The translations under genes and the position numbers were made by a program. Source: Gnetum montanum (Eukaryota > Streptophyta > Gnetopsida > Gnetales > Gnetaceae). From it: a DNA stretch of 32,284 nucleotides. This document shows, piece after piece, positions 19,216-29,309 of the stretch (positions are counted from its first letter, which is position 1; each line of letters starts with the position of its first letter). Below the pieces are notes generated by a model that made no database searches, was not told the DNA's origin, and worked only from the letters and a program-made list of their open reading frames with translations. The stretch covers positions 37,573 to 69,856 of the forward strand of contig MNCI01016246.1 of the NCBI GenBank assembly GCA_015680685.1, given 5' to 3'.

Positions 19216-20676
19216 CCTCGGTTGTGTTGGGATAGCAAAGAGGACGAGTATCCTATTTTTGATCACTTCCCTGATGAGATCCTCTTTATCGGTGTAGTGA
19301 ATGACCAATCACCCATAGAGACAAACTATTACAATAGCATTCTAACCTATCTCCTTACCCAACAAACACCATAAGAGTTAGACCTTAAGAAGAAACAATA
19401 GTTTCTTCATAGATCCAAGTACTTTCTAGAGATCAATGGAGAACTTTACAAAGTATGTCTCGATGGCTTGATTCGATGGTGTATTCCTAATAGAGATTAA
19501 CCGAGAGTTCTCTAAGATGCTCATGAGGGCCCTTGTGGGGATCACTATGTTGGGAGATGACCGGTTATTAAGATCCTACTTGCAGGGTATTATTGGCCTA
19601 CCTTGTTCCAGGGCATCCATCACTTCATCTAATCTTGTGAACGCTATCAATGTGATGGGGGAATGACTACTAGAATGGAGGGTCCACAATAATAAATCCA
19701 ACGATTAGAACCCTTCGACATTTGGGGGATTGATTTCATGGGGCCCATTACACCAATGTCCAATGAAAAAGCATATATCATCATTACTATAGACTACTTA
19801 ACAAAATGGTCTGAAGCAACTATAGTTAAAGATTGCACATCATCTATAGCTGCATGATTTGTTCAACAACAAGTCGTCAACAGGTTTGGTGTGCCACATG
19901 CACTTATCTCAGATAATAGTACACACTTTACAGGTGCAACTTTTCAAAAGTTAATGCAATGCTTAGGGGTTGAGCACAAATTGACTACACCATACCACCC
20001 TTAAGTAAACGGTCAAGTCAAGGTCACCAATAGGGAGATTACTAAGATACTGACCAGAGCCATTAGCAAGTATAGGTGAGATTGCAACACTAAATTGAAT
20101 GATGCTCTTTGGGCATACCACTCCAAATGGAAACTCTCTATAGGCTACTCTCCCTATGAGTTAGTGTATGGAATACTTCCAATGCTCCCTATCCAAAATG
20201 AGCTTTGTACACTAGCCACATCATATGACCTTAACCTTGACCTTGATCTAGCACAAAAATAAAGCTTGGTGACTCTTAACTTGCTAGAAAAGAACTGATT
20301 AGTTGCCTTGTCATCTAAATAGTTGCACAAGGAATTTAATAAACAACATCATGACCTAAAAATTAGGAAAGTTAAGTATCAACTAGGAGATAAGGTTCTC
20401 TACTGAAACCCCACACATGTGTCACAACGTACCAAATTTCAAACACTGTGGAAAGGACCTTACATCATCTATGCAAATTTTTCTTTAGGAGCCATGACCA
20501 TATATAAACCTAAGAGCCCAGATAAGAGACTATTAGTCAACGTGCAACAAACAAAACCTTTCCGTGAGTTTAGGACAGCCAGAACATATGCTACCTCTAT
20601 AGGTGGGCAACCTTGCTCATTATTTCGAATCTCCTCCTTCCAATTCAGTCATGGGGGAGACGAACACCCTTGCTAA
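19216..20676 (+). pseudogene. Integrase of the outer element, catalytic Glu replaced by Lys
   Basis: Frame 1 throughout. The zinc region is damaged (HEGPCGDH...SCERYQ, with the last Cys read as Tyr). The core shows the first Asp at 19732-19734 (WGIDFMGP) and the second at 19912-19914 (ISDNSTHF). The third position reads Lys at 20020-20022 (GQVKVTN) where the inner copy has Glu (GQAEVTN). The C-terminal block KFQTLWKGPYIIY and the tail to the TAA at 20674-20676 follow. Stops at 19855 (CGA to TGA) and 20002 (CAA to TAA) are transitions relative to the inner copy. The last coding bases contain AGTCATGGGGG (20647-20657). Confidence 0.9.
20646..20659 (+). promoter_or_regulatory. Extra polypurine-like motif at the end of pol (outer)
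   Basis: CAGTCATGGGGGAG, the same core as the polypurine tract next to the 3' LTR. Here it also encodes the FSHGG residues near the C-terminus of Pol. The equivalent site in the inner element is 23144-23157. Confidence 0.5.
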
Positions 20677-20963
20677 ACATTGAAGGCCCTTAGTTCCTTC
20701 TAAGTTTTTGTTTTACACATTTTTTTTACATATTTTTGTTTTACACATTTTTTTTGCACATTTCTTTAATTTTTCTTATTTTTTGTTTTACACCATCATT
20801 CATATTTTTACCATTCCTTCGTGTGATTTTATTTTATTTTATTTTGTCACCCAATAAGTGTTCATGATGGTGGTATGAATAATATTATATCAATTTCTAA
20901 TGTTTGGATTTTACCTTTGAAGTATTATGTCGTTATTAAGGTATGGTTCTTTTGATTAATAGG
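20677..20963 (+). other. Start of the outer element's 3' non-coding region with 15-bp T-rich repeats
   Basis: A short array based on TTTTTGTTTTACACA occupies about 20705-20761 (four units, two shortened), followed by T-rich sequence including (TTTTA)n near 20830. The inner element has a six-unit version at the same position. The insertion of the inner element ends this stretch. ATAGG at 20959-20963 is the left target duplication. Confidence 0.75.
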
Positions 20964-21779
20964 TGATGAGTGGAGAGGTACCCCTACACTTAACCATACG
21001 AATACGAGTGTAACACACATGATCCAATCGAACTCCACAGACTAAGTTCCTACACATCTCATGGAACACTTAAGGTTAATTATTCGTTGTCTTCCCAGAC
21101 TTACTTGTATTTTTCACGGTATGGTTAAGTAAGTCCGAGGTATATGATTTTTATTGTCTTTTCGGTTTATCTCCTAAGCTGATAAGATGAAGGATTGAAG
21201 AGATTAATTAACTAACTCTAACTAACTAGCTAAGTATTAATTAACCTAGCATCAGCATCCGTTCCCACTTACCGTTCACACCCTGAACCGATGCAACCTT
21301 GGTTACCAAACACTAATCATTGCTGGGATCACTAAGCGTAACACACATGCTCGAAGCGGTCGTACTGAGGCAGTTAACTAGGAGAGAAGGGTTGAGAAAG
21401 ATTTAATAACTAATAAAATAATTAAATGATAAACAATAAACAAAGTCCTAATTAGCCTATTCCATGCACTGCAAGTTTATCCAAGAAGTTTGTCTTTATT
21501 GCCGTACACAAACTTGTGTTCAGGTACAATGTTTGCTCGAAAAAGGTTCTGTTCACTTTGGAGCTTCTACTGCGAGCACATGGAAAATATTCTATCTCTG
21601 GAGGGATCAAACTGCTAGAGTTTCACTACGGTCTAGGCCTAGATTGGAAAACAAGGGAGAGCTATCTCTTTTTATAGACTTTGTGACGCACCGCGATATT
21701 GCGTACGCGATATCACGGGGGACGACGCGATATCATGTGGGATGCGATATTTTGGCAGATGTGATATTGTGTCCCATCA
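20964..21779 (-). repeat. 3' LTR of the inner element (816 bp)
   Basis: On the plus strand it begins TGATGAGTGG and ends GTCCCATCA; on the element strand it starts TGATGGGAC. It pairs with 29310-30137 over its full length, with substitutions and small indels concentrated at both ends. The TATA region reads TATAAAAAG on the minus strand near 21677. Confidence 0.95.
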
Positions 21780-21793
21780 TACCCCCATGACTG
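21780..21793 (-). promoter_or_regulatory. Polypurine tract of the inner element
   Basis: The minus strand reads CAGTCATGGGGGTA immediately before the LTR start TGATGGG. It primes second-strand synthesis in such elements. The outer equivalent at 31786-31799 reads TAGTCATGGCGGTA. Confidence 0.85.
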
Positions 21794-22237
21794 AATGAAA
21801 AATTGTCCTCGAGTTCCTTATAAAATATTGGGATGGTATGGGATTATTGACTCAAATGGAACTAATGGGATGACTTGTGAACAGATCATCATTACAGGAC
21901 AAGAAAAAAATGGTGTTCATGACAACAAGAGTGAACACCTTATTACATTGAAATTAGGCCCCATTTGGCAGTTGAGAAAGAGAGAGAGAAAGAAGTGTTG
22001 TTGCTGCCAACACCAAGATTGTGCCTTTTGTTGTACATCCATAAGTGTGCTATCAATCTTGCTCCTTGCATAGCTGCTTCAGCACTGCTCCATTCTAAGT
22101 GTTCCCTCTAGATCCAATTCATTGTTGTATGATTACCATCTACACACAAAACACAATCTTATATTATTAAGGGTAAATGAATTTCAATGCAGTTGATACC
22201 TTGTTGCGGTGAAAGGTCTGTTGGCTTAGATTGTGGT

Positions 22238-22640
22238 ATGGCTAATTGTGGATCTGGAGATATAATATTGGTGAATATCGAAGATGTAGGGGTTAGGAGA
22301 AAATTGAAACAATTGGGCCCTGTACCCCCATGACTAATCACAAACCTCCAGTAGTAATAGAATGAAGAAAGAAAAAAGAACAAGAAAGATAGAGAAAAAG
22401 AGACAACAATAACATCGATGAAATGGATTTCAATATGGAAATGAACAAAATAAATTAGATTGCAAAAATGTTAGGGGAAAGAATTTAACTGGTGCACCAA
22501 AGAGGAATGTTAGTGGGTCCTCCCAAAAGCAGGCTCATTCCCTTGATGCCCTGACACACCCACATTCAAAGAGTCCGTAGGCTCTGGGAATGTCATTTGG
22601 AACAAGAGTTAAAGTCTTAATCATAAGAATTTACCAAAAA
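22238..22640 (+). pseudogene. Antisense additional reading frame in the inner element's 3' region
   Basis: Read opposite to the element's own pol. From ATG 22238 (MANCGSGD) the frame gives VGVRRKLKQLGPVPP, then (one shift) MTNHKPPVVIE, DNNNIDEMDFNMEMNKIN and TGAPKRNVSGSSQKQAHSL. The outer element has the counterpart MANTDFDV, GVGVGKNLK, MTKSKPPI, NNDNASKMDVMDGDE, TSAPKRNAIGSSPKQAHAL at the same place and in the same antisense sense. The peptide is basic and hydrophilic; no domain is recognised. Antisense extra ORFs between pol and the 3' LTR are known from some Tat-group elements (recollection), so this is probably one of those, decayed. The end is uncertain. Confidence 0.6.
22325..22336 (-). 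promoter_or_regulatory. Middle polypurine-like motif (inner)
   Basis: The minus strand reads TAGTCATGGGGG, the second of three copies of this motif in the element. It overlaps the ATG at 22330-22332 of the antisense frame. Confidence 0.5.
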
Positions 22641-22932
22641 GAAGTCACACCCTTTTCAATCCTTGAGTCCTTCCTTAGTTTGAGAAATGCCCAATCACCG
22701 ATTTGTTAGAGTTCTTATTCTTGAAAGGAATGTACATTTCCAAGCCGAGAGAGACCATAGAAATTCATGGATGTATGGATGAAGTGAACTCATTGCTTGC
22801 TATATCAAAAGAAACATACCTTAGTATCAACATCATGACTTAAAAGTAAAAACCAAACATTAGCAATCAAGAAGAAAATAGTTCATACCATCATGAAAAA
22901 CACTTATTTGGTGACAAACTTACAGGGTGGAT

Positions 22933-22954
22933 CACACACACACACACACACACA
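22933..22954. repeat. (CA)11 microsatellite
   Basis: Eleven CA dinucleotides in the inner element's 3' region, absent from the outer copy. Confidence 0.95.
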
Positions 22955-23007
22955 ATGAAAAAGCTATAAATGATGTTGTAAAACAAAAGTAAGAAAATTT
23001 AAAGAAA

Positions 23008-23097
23008 TTTGTAAGACAAAAATGTATAAAACAAAAACATGTAAGACAAAAATGTGTAAAATAAAAACTTGTAAAACAAAAACGTGTAAAACAAAAA
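23008..23097 (-). repeat. 15-bp minisatellite after pol (inner), six units
   Basis: On the element strand the unit is TTTTTGTTTTACACG with variants, six in a row without gaps. Because the period is a multiple of three it reads as a hydrophobic pentapeptide repeat (FVLHV type) in one frame, but that frame is not the pol frame. The outer element carries four units at the same position. Confidence 0.88.
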
Positions 23098-23126
23098 ACT
23101 TAAAAAGAACTGAGGGCCTCGATTTA

Positions 23127-24490
23127 TCAACATAGGTGGCCATCTCCCCCATGACTGAATGGAAAGGGAGAGATCCAAAACAAGGAGTGTGGTTTTCTGT
23201 TACCATAGGTGTGAGTTGTACTGTCTATTCTTGGTGCATGGAAATGTTTGGCTTGTTGCACATTGACCAGTAATCTTTTGTCAAGGGTTTCAGGCTTGTA
23301 TATGGTCATGGCTCCCAAGAAAAGGTCGTATGGATAATGTAGGGTCCTTCCCACAATGTTTGAAATTTCGTACATTATGGTACATGTGTGGGATTCCAGT
23401 AAAGGACCCTATCTCTGAGCTATTATTTAACCTTTCAAATTTTTCAGTCATGACGATGTTTGTTGTATGCCTTGTGTATCTCATTTGATGACAGGGCAAC
23501 CAATTGATTCTCTTCTAGCATGTGTAGAGATGCCAATCGTTGTTTCTGTGCTAGATCAAGATCAAGGTGGAGGTCACATGCCATGGATAGTGTATGGAGC
23601 TTCATTTGAAATGGAAGTTTTGGGAGTTTTCTGTACACCAACTCATAGGGAGAGTAGCCTATAGGAAGTTTCCAAGTGGAGCAGTATGCCCAAAGAGTGT
23701 CATTCAGTTTCATGCTCCAATCTTGCCTAAATTTGCTAATTGTTCTCGTTAACATTCTCGTAATCTCCCGATTGGTGACCTCAGCTTGGCCATTAGCTTG
23801 GGGGTGATAAGGTGTGGTCAATTTATGTTCCACCCCCAAGTGTTGCATTAACTAGAGAAAGGTTGCACTCGTAAAATGTGTTCCATTGTTAGAGATGAGT
23901 GTGCGTGGCACACCAAACCTATTTACGATTTGTTGTTGTACAAATCGTGTAGCTGTAGAAGATGTACTATCTATTACAGCAGCTGCTTCAGCCCATTTGG
24001 TTAAATAGTCAATGACAACAATAATATAAGATTTTTCATTGGACATCGGTGTAATAGGCCCCATAAAATCAATTCCCCAAATATCAAAGGGTTCTAAGGG
24101 TTGAATCCATTTTTGCGAATCCTCCATTCTAGTAGTCATTCCACCATCCCGTTGACAACACTCACAGGATTGGAAAAATTGATGGGCATCTCAAAATAAT
24201 GTTGGCTAATAATATCCCGCAAGCAAGATCTTAATGGTCGTTCACTCCCTGCATAGTGGCCCCCACAGAGACCCTCATGAGCATCCTGGAGAACCCTTAA
24301 TTGATCCTCATTGGGTACACACCATCGAACCAAGCCATCAGGATAGACTTTATAGAGTTGTCCCTTGATTTTCATGAAGTACTTGGTTTTATGAAGAAAC
24401 CGTTGTTTCTTCCTAAAGTCCAACCCCTGAGGTGTTTGTTGGGAAAGGAGATAAGTAAGAATGATACTATACCAATTTTTTCCCATGGGT
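23127..24490 (-). pseudogene. Integrase of the inner element, second catalytic Asp replaced by Asn
   Basis: The region before the core holds HEGLCGGHYAG and the damaged zinc ligands. The core shows the first Asp at 24070-24068 (WGIDFMGP). The second position reads Asn at 23890-23888 (ISNNGTHF, against ISDN in the outer copy). The third, Glu, is intact at 23782-23780 (GQAEVTN). The C-terminal tail ends at 23127 after FSHGGDGHLC. The frame changes at least three times along the domain. The integrase would be inactive even if the frame were open. Confidence 0.9.
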
Positions 24491-25785
24491 TGGTTATTTA
24501 TTACATCGACAAAGAGGGTTTTGTCAGAAAATGATCAGATATGGCGTATTCATCCTCTTTGTTGTCCTAATGCAACTGAGATAAATGATCGGCAACAACG
24601 TTCTCGGTGCCCTTTCAATCTACTATTGTTAAATCAAACTCTTGAAGGATTACCAACTAACGTATAATACGAGGGCTAACCATTGGCTTGTTCATGAGGA
24701 ACTAAATTGCAGTATGATCTGTATGAATACACACTTTGTAGCCCAACACATAGTGCCTAAATTTGTCTAGTGCAAACACTACAGCCATTAATTCCTTTTC
24801 GATGGTGGTGTAGTTGAGTGGTGCACTAGCAATACTCTTACTCGCACAGTGGATGTAATAAGGATGTTTTTGTTGATCTAAGGCATAATTAGATGTGTCA
24901 GTCATGATATGAAATGCTCACGACCAGTTGGGGGCTTGTAGAATAGGGGTTTCCACAAGCCTTTGTTTTAGAGTTTGGAATGCTCATTCACATTCCCTGG
25001 TCCATTCGAAGGGTGCATATTTTTTCGTTAATTCTACCAATGGTTTGGCAATCTTGGAGAAGTTCTCAATAAATCTCCTATAGTAGCCAGTGTGTCCAAG
25101 GAATGACCAAATATATTTGACCATTTCTGGTTGTCGAGTAATTCCTTGGATAATCTTTACTTTTTCCGGGTTCACCTCTATTCCTGACTGTGAGATCTTA
25201 TGCCCCAGTACTATGCCCTCTTGAACCATCAAATGGCTTTTCTGCCATTTGAGCTTTAGATTGGTTTCCACACATCATTTTAGCACCTACTCTAACTGGT
25301 CTAGATCTTGATCAAAGCTTGTCCCATAAGTGGAGAAGTTGTCCATAAATACTTCCACTCCATTTTGTATTTTTTGTTGAAAAATGCTTAGGACTAAACG
25401 TTGGAATGTGGCGGGGGCATTGCACAAGCCAAATGGCATTTGCTTATATGCGAACGTTCCTTAGGGACTGGTGAATGTCATTTTGGCTTGATCTTCTAGT
25501 GCTATTCATATTTGATTATATCCACTATACCCATCCAGAAAACTATAATAGCAATGCCCCTCTATAGTGTCCATGACTTGGTCAACGAACGACAATGGGA
25601 AATGATGTTTGAATGTTGCCATGCTCAGTAGCCTAAAATATATACATACCCTCCATTTTTCTCCTTTCTTGGGCACGATTACTAGAGGACTAACCCATTC
25701 ACTATCAACAATGGGATATATGAACCCAGCCTTGAGGAGTTGCTCTATCTCTTCCTTCACTGCTTATTTCAATTTCGAGTTCAAT
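24491..25785 (-). pseudogene. Reverse transcriptase and RNase H of the inner element, YxDD box mutated
   Basis: The RT reads WVSPLVIVPKKGEKWRVCI, LLSMATFKHHFPLSFVDQ, FLDGYSGYNQI, then FAYKQMPFGLCNAPATFQ. The catalytic box is Phe-Met-Asp-Asn (Asp 25343-25341, Asn 25340-25338) where the outer copy has FIDD: the second catalytic Asp is lost. RNase H follows with IVLGHKISQSGIEVNPEKV upstream, MTDTSNYALDQQKHPYYIHC, TTIEKELMAVVFALDKF and IHTDHTAI, ending in NVVADHLSQL. Most of this region stays in one frame with scattered stops. Confidence 0.92.
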
Positions 25786-27188
25786 CACCTTTGTGGTTGC
25801 TTCCAAGGCTTCATGGAGGGGTCTGTGTAAATCCTATGCTGGCATATCCTAAGGTCTATTCCGGTTATCTTGGGGTATGACCAAGAAAAGGCTTTTGACC
25901 ATTTATTGATTACCTTCAATAGGCTTTCTTTTTGTTTGGGGGCAAGTTTTGTGTTGACAATTACCGGTTTTCCATTTTCAAGGGTCATGTATTCCAAACT
26001 AGTGGGCAATGATTTTATGTCTAGGGGCTCTTGTATAAATTCCTTAGGAATCTCCAACTTCCCCAAATTAATTTTTTCAGAGTTAAGGGCTGGAAGTTGG
26101 CAATGAACTTGCTCTAGTATGTCTATACTTTCAATGTAAGCACTAGTTATCCCCTTAGTTAGTTCCATGCATGTTATTGAGTTGCTCCCTAGATCAGCCA
26201 TCAGCCACTGGGTGTCTTCTTGTTGTGTGGCTGTTGCATATAGGCACTTTTGTATGTCAATATCTTGTGCACACCGATTGCATGTAGGCAATGTTAAACT
26301 TCGCATCACCCATGATTTCTGCATGCCATGGCACCCTGTGTCACCATATGCGATGCATGGAACTCTCTTCCTCTCAATCTTCCCAAAATTATTTTTCTTG
26401 GATATTTCTAGGGAAAGATTGCGGATTCCTAGGTGTGCATTAATTATGCTCAGCCATGCCCTTCCCATTATTATTGGGAAATCCCCTTTGTCATTATTTA
26501 TTTGGATCACCAGGAAATCAGTTGGGTATTACCAACCATCCATAGTGGTAACAATGTCCTCAACTTGTCCGAAAGGAACAGTGATGGACTGGTCAGCCAG
26601 CTCTAAGCAAATATTGCTCTTCTTGAGTGGAGGCAGGTTCCAAGCTTTATACAATTCTTGCGAGATTAAGTTGACTCCGGAGCCTGTGTCAAGAAGAGCC
26701 TTATGAGGTTCATTCCCAGTGACCTGAAGGTAAATTAGGGGACTCCTAGGATCGGATAATTTCTTGGGAAGATGGCCTACCTTAATCCAGTCGGTTATGG
26801 TATGTGTTAACATATCCGGATGCATTGGGTGCATATTTTTTTTTGAAGGGGTTCCCGAAACCTTATTTGGTATGGCAGTGTTTAGATGTTCAACTACTTT
26901 TGAGGGTGAGGGCTTAGTTGGATTGTTGGCTCTAAAGAAAGGCCGTTTCAGTGTAAAACTGTTAGGACCAACTAAGAATTGAGGATTGGAAGCCCTCATA
27001 GAAGTAGGTTGTTGTGGTTGAGTGGGAAATACCCTTGGCGTTGTTGGAGCGGTTGGTGGTGGAGCTATTGGCATGAGAGGTGCAGATGGATTTAGAGGAT
27101 GGTATACATGTGGAGTGTCCCTTCCTGGCGGGGAAGTCTGGTAATATTCCCGAACTGGGTAATGATGTTGTGGGGTTGCATAACCCAT
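25786..27188 (-). pseudogene. Protease region and Pro-rich linker of the inner element
   Basis: A long readable frame from 27188 carries the Pro/Gln-rich linker (YHPLNPSAPLMPIAPPP), MHPDMLTHTITDWIKVG, and the protease with an intact catalytic triplet, ALLDTGSGVNLISQELYKAW (DTGS at 26690-26679). A single TAA at about 26528 interrupts FLVIQINN, the second protease block with GDFPIIMGRAWLSIINAHLG follows to 26400, and then a linker into RT (TQQEDTQWLMADLG, LEQVHCQLPALNSEKI). It is the best preserved part of the inner element; the outer copy has lost the DTG triplet. Confidence 0.9.
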
Positions 27189-27399
27189 AGGGTCACTTGG
27201 AGGAATCGGCTACCGGTAAGGGTATTGATGTTTAGGCAGTGGCATCCCCCATGACTGTAGGTATTTCCACTACTGATGTTGTCTGATGGGTTGTGGTGGA
27301 GTTCCACTTGGATAGTATGTCAAGGGTTGGTGGAACTGCCTTGGGTTACCTTGGGGATAAGGTAACCTACTGGGTGTCTGCTATTTGTTGAGTCTCAGG

Positions 27400-29169
27400 T
27401 TAAGTGCATACACCCAGACTCTTGTAGATGTGAGATGATTGAACAACATCCCTTAAGATGGTCATAGTAGTAGATCTCACATCCACCGTCATCGTCTGTG
27501 TTTGAGTCCACAACCTCATCGGAGATAGTTATTTTCCCCTTACCCTTGTCATGTGCAGGGCCTGAATCTCTCTGCTTTTTCTTGTTCTTGTCACTACTTC
27601 GTTCCTCCTTAGACTCCTCTACAATCTTTAGGATAGTTTTAATATTACTATCTAAGGAGCTGCATACTTAATCTACCTTAGTCGATACCTTTGTTGTTAG
27701 CTTTTGAAGCGGTAAGGTTTTTCTATTCACCAAATTTTCGAGTGGTGACTCATCCTCTTCATCGCAAAATCTCACTTCCTTCTTTCGAAGAGAGGGATCA
27801 TGGTTATATTCTTCCACACTTTCCCTTTTTCATAGCTCCCCTTATTCTTTGGCTACTTGTTCCAGCAAGCAATGAATTTCATGGGATCTATGTTTTGATA
27901 GTCTCCCTTGAGCATAAGTCCCAAGGGTTCTCCTAGTTTCATACCTTATCCCATCTATGATGTGGCATAGTTGGTCCCATTGTGTGTAACCATGGCCCAG
28001 GAAACGATGTAACAATGTGTAGTAGCGGCCCATGGTAGCATCCAAGGGTTCATGAATACCTTNCTTCCTTGATGAGTGTCCTGGGAAAAAACTTTAGTTT
28101 TTGCCACTCGTTTTCTATGTTTTGCAAGGCACAGGCATCGTGGAATGCCTATAAATGATTTTGCAGATCTGCGTTGTATCCCCCTTCGAAGCGTGGGATA
28201 TTGTTCATGTCTAAGCACTTGATCTGGCTATGTTTTTGATGCCTTGTTGGGATTCTTACAGCCTCCGTTATGTTTAGCATGCTTCAGGTGGCAAGTAGGG
28301 GCTCTTTATGATCATCTCTTTCATCAAGTCTATGATGTCTCCATTGTTCCCTACTTTCCATTTGTTCATGCCCTTGTCCTCACTCTCAACTCTCTTGTTG
28401 AGGTCTCTTATTTTTCCTACCTCTATCCTCAGCATTATGCTCTTGATGGTTGCACCCTAATGTGGAAGGAGAGGGTGAGTGATGTGATGAAGGCGAAGAA
28501 GAAGGAGAACCATTGCCATGGCGATGTCTCTTACCTTCTCTTCTGTGGCTTCGGCCACGATTGTGGTGACAATCTAAGTGCCCGTTCTTGTCATGTGTTG
28601 TTGTTCCCTTTGTGAATAGTTGGTATTCACAGGGATCAAAACCAGGGTTGTGTATCATGGAGCATAGGTTCTGATACCCCACCTCCTTACTATTTTTAGG
28701 AGGGAAAACATATTTTGATAGCAAACCAGTTATAAGTGGTTCACCATCTCATATTTTGCTTAGGACATGTAGGACCTCTTTGCCCTTCAACAGTGTATGT
28801 TGGCTCTCCTACCTTGAGTCCCTCATACATTGTAAGGCTGTGGGATGGTAATCCCTCATGTCAAAATCTTTTGCAACGTATTCAACATAGAGTTGAGTCA
28901 TGCTGATCTGTGCTAAAGCATGGAGGAGCATGTTGGGGACTGCACGATCTGAAGGTAACACTATGTTACCTTGCAAGTCTATCTAGCGCATCTATTTATC
29001 TTGATGGAAGATAAAAGTAAAATTAGGTATATACTCATCGGGATGAGTATATGTCACCCTATATTGTTGAGGAACCGACTGATTTAGGTTATGTGTTTTT
29101 GATTGCTGACTATTTCTTGTATTATCCCTAGGTGATGTAATGCTCTTGTAAGAAGAAGAAGAAGACATT
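27400..29169 (-). pseudogene. gag: gag of the inner element, core deleted at an ambiguous base
   Basis: ATG 29169 opens MSSSSSYKSITSPRDNTRN, followed by GNIVLPSDRAVPNMLLHAL and, after shifts, the Ser/His/Arg-rich block (SPSSSPSSHHSPSPS) and IPRFEGGY-type residues. About 130 bp that encode the EAESWYRSL...IHRW part of the gag core in the outer copy are missing exactly where the sequence has an N (28063). The following block RRTLGTYAQGRLSKHRSHEI is present. The zinc knuckle near 27480-27455 has lost its second Cys (CEIYYYDH). Multiple frameshifts. Confidence 0.82.
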
Positions 29170-29290
29170 ATGTCTTATCGGTGTGCCAATTAACCGTTAT
29201 ATAATTTTTGTGTAATTAACCCTAAGGTTCATTTAAGATCCCAACGATGTGATTGATATCCTATGTTCTACTTAGCGCACAAACACTTAG

Positions 29291-29308
29291 TCCCCGGCAA
29301 CGGCGCCA
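29291..29308 (-). promoter_or_regulatory. Primer-binding site for tRNA-Asp, inner element
   Basis: The minus strand reads TGGCGCCGTTGCCGGGGA, one base after the LTR. It is an exact 18-base complement of the 3' end of plant tRNA-Asp (GTC) including CCA, as I know that tRNA. Confidence 0.93.
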
Positions 29309-29309
29309 A

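Noticed and set aside
20964-21779. Solo LTR independent of the sequence to its right
   Set aside because: It is preceded on the element strand by a polypurine tract and gag-pol remains, and pairs with 29310-30137 and a shared 5-bp duplication.
23008-23097. CRISPR-like array
   Set aside because: The units are 15 bp, contiguous and without spacers, in a plant retrotransposon.
22964-23206. Hydrophobic protein with VLHVF repeats
   Set aside because: It is a reading of the 15-bp minisatellite in a frame different from pol; the outer copy does not keep the frame.
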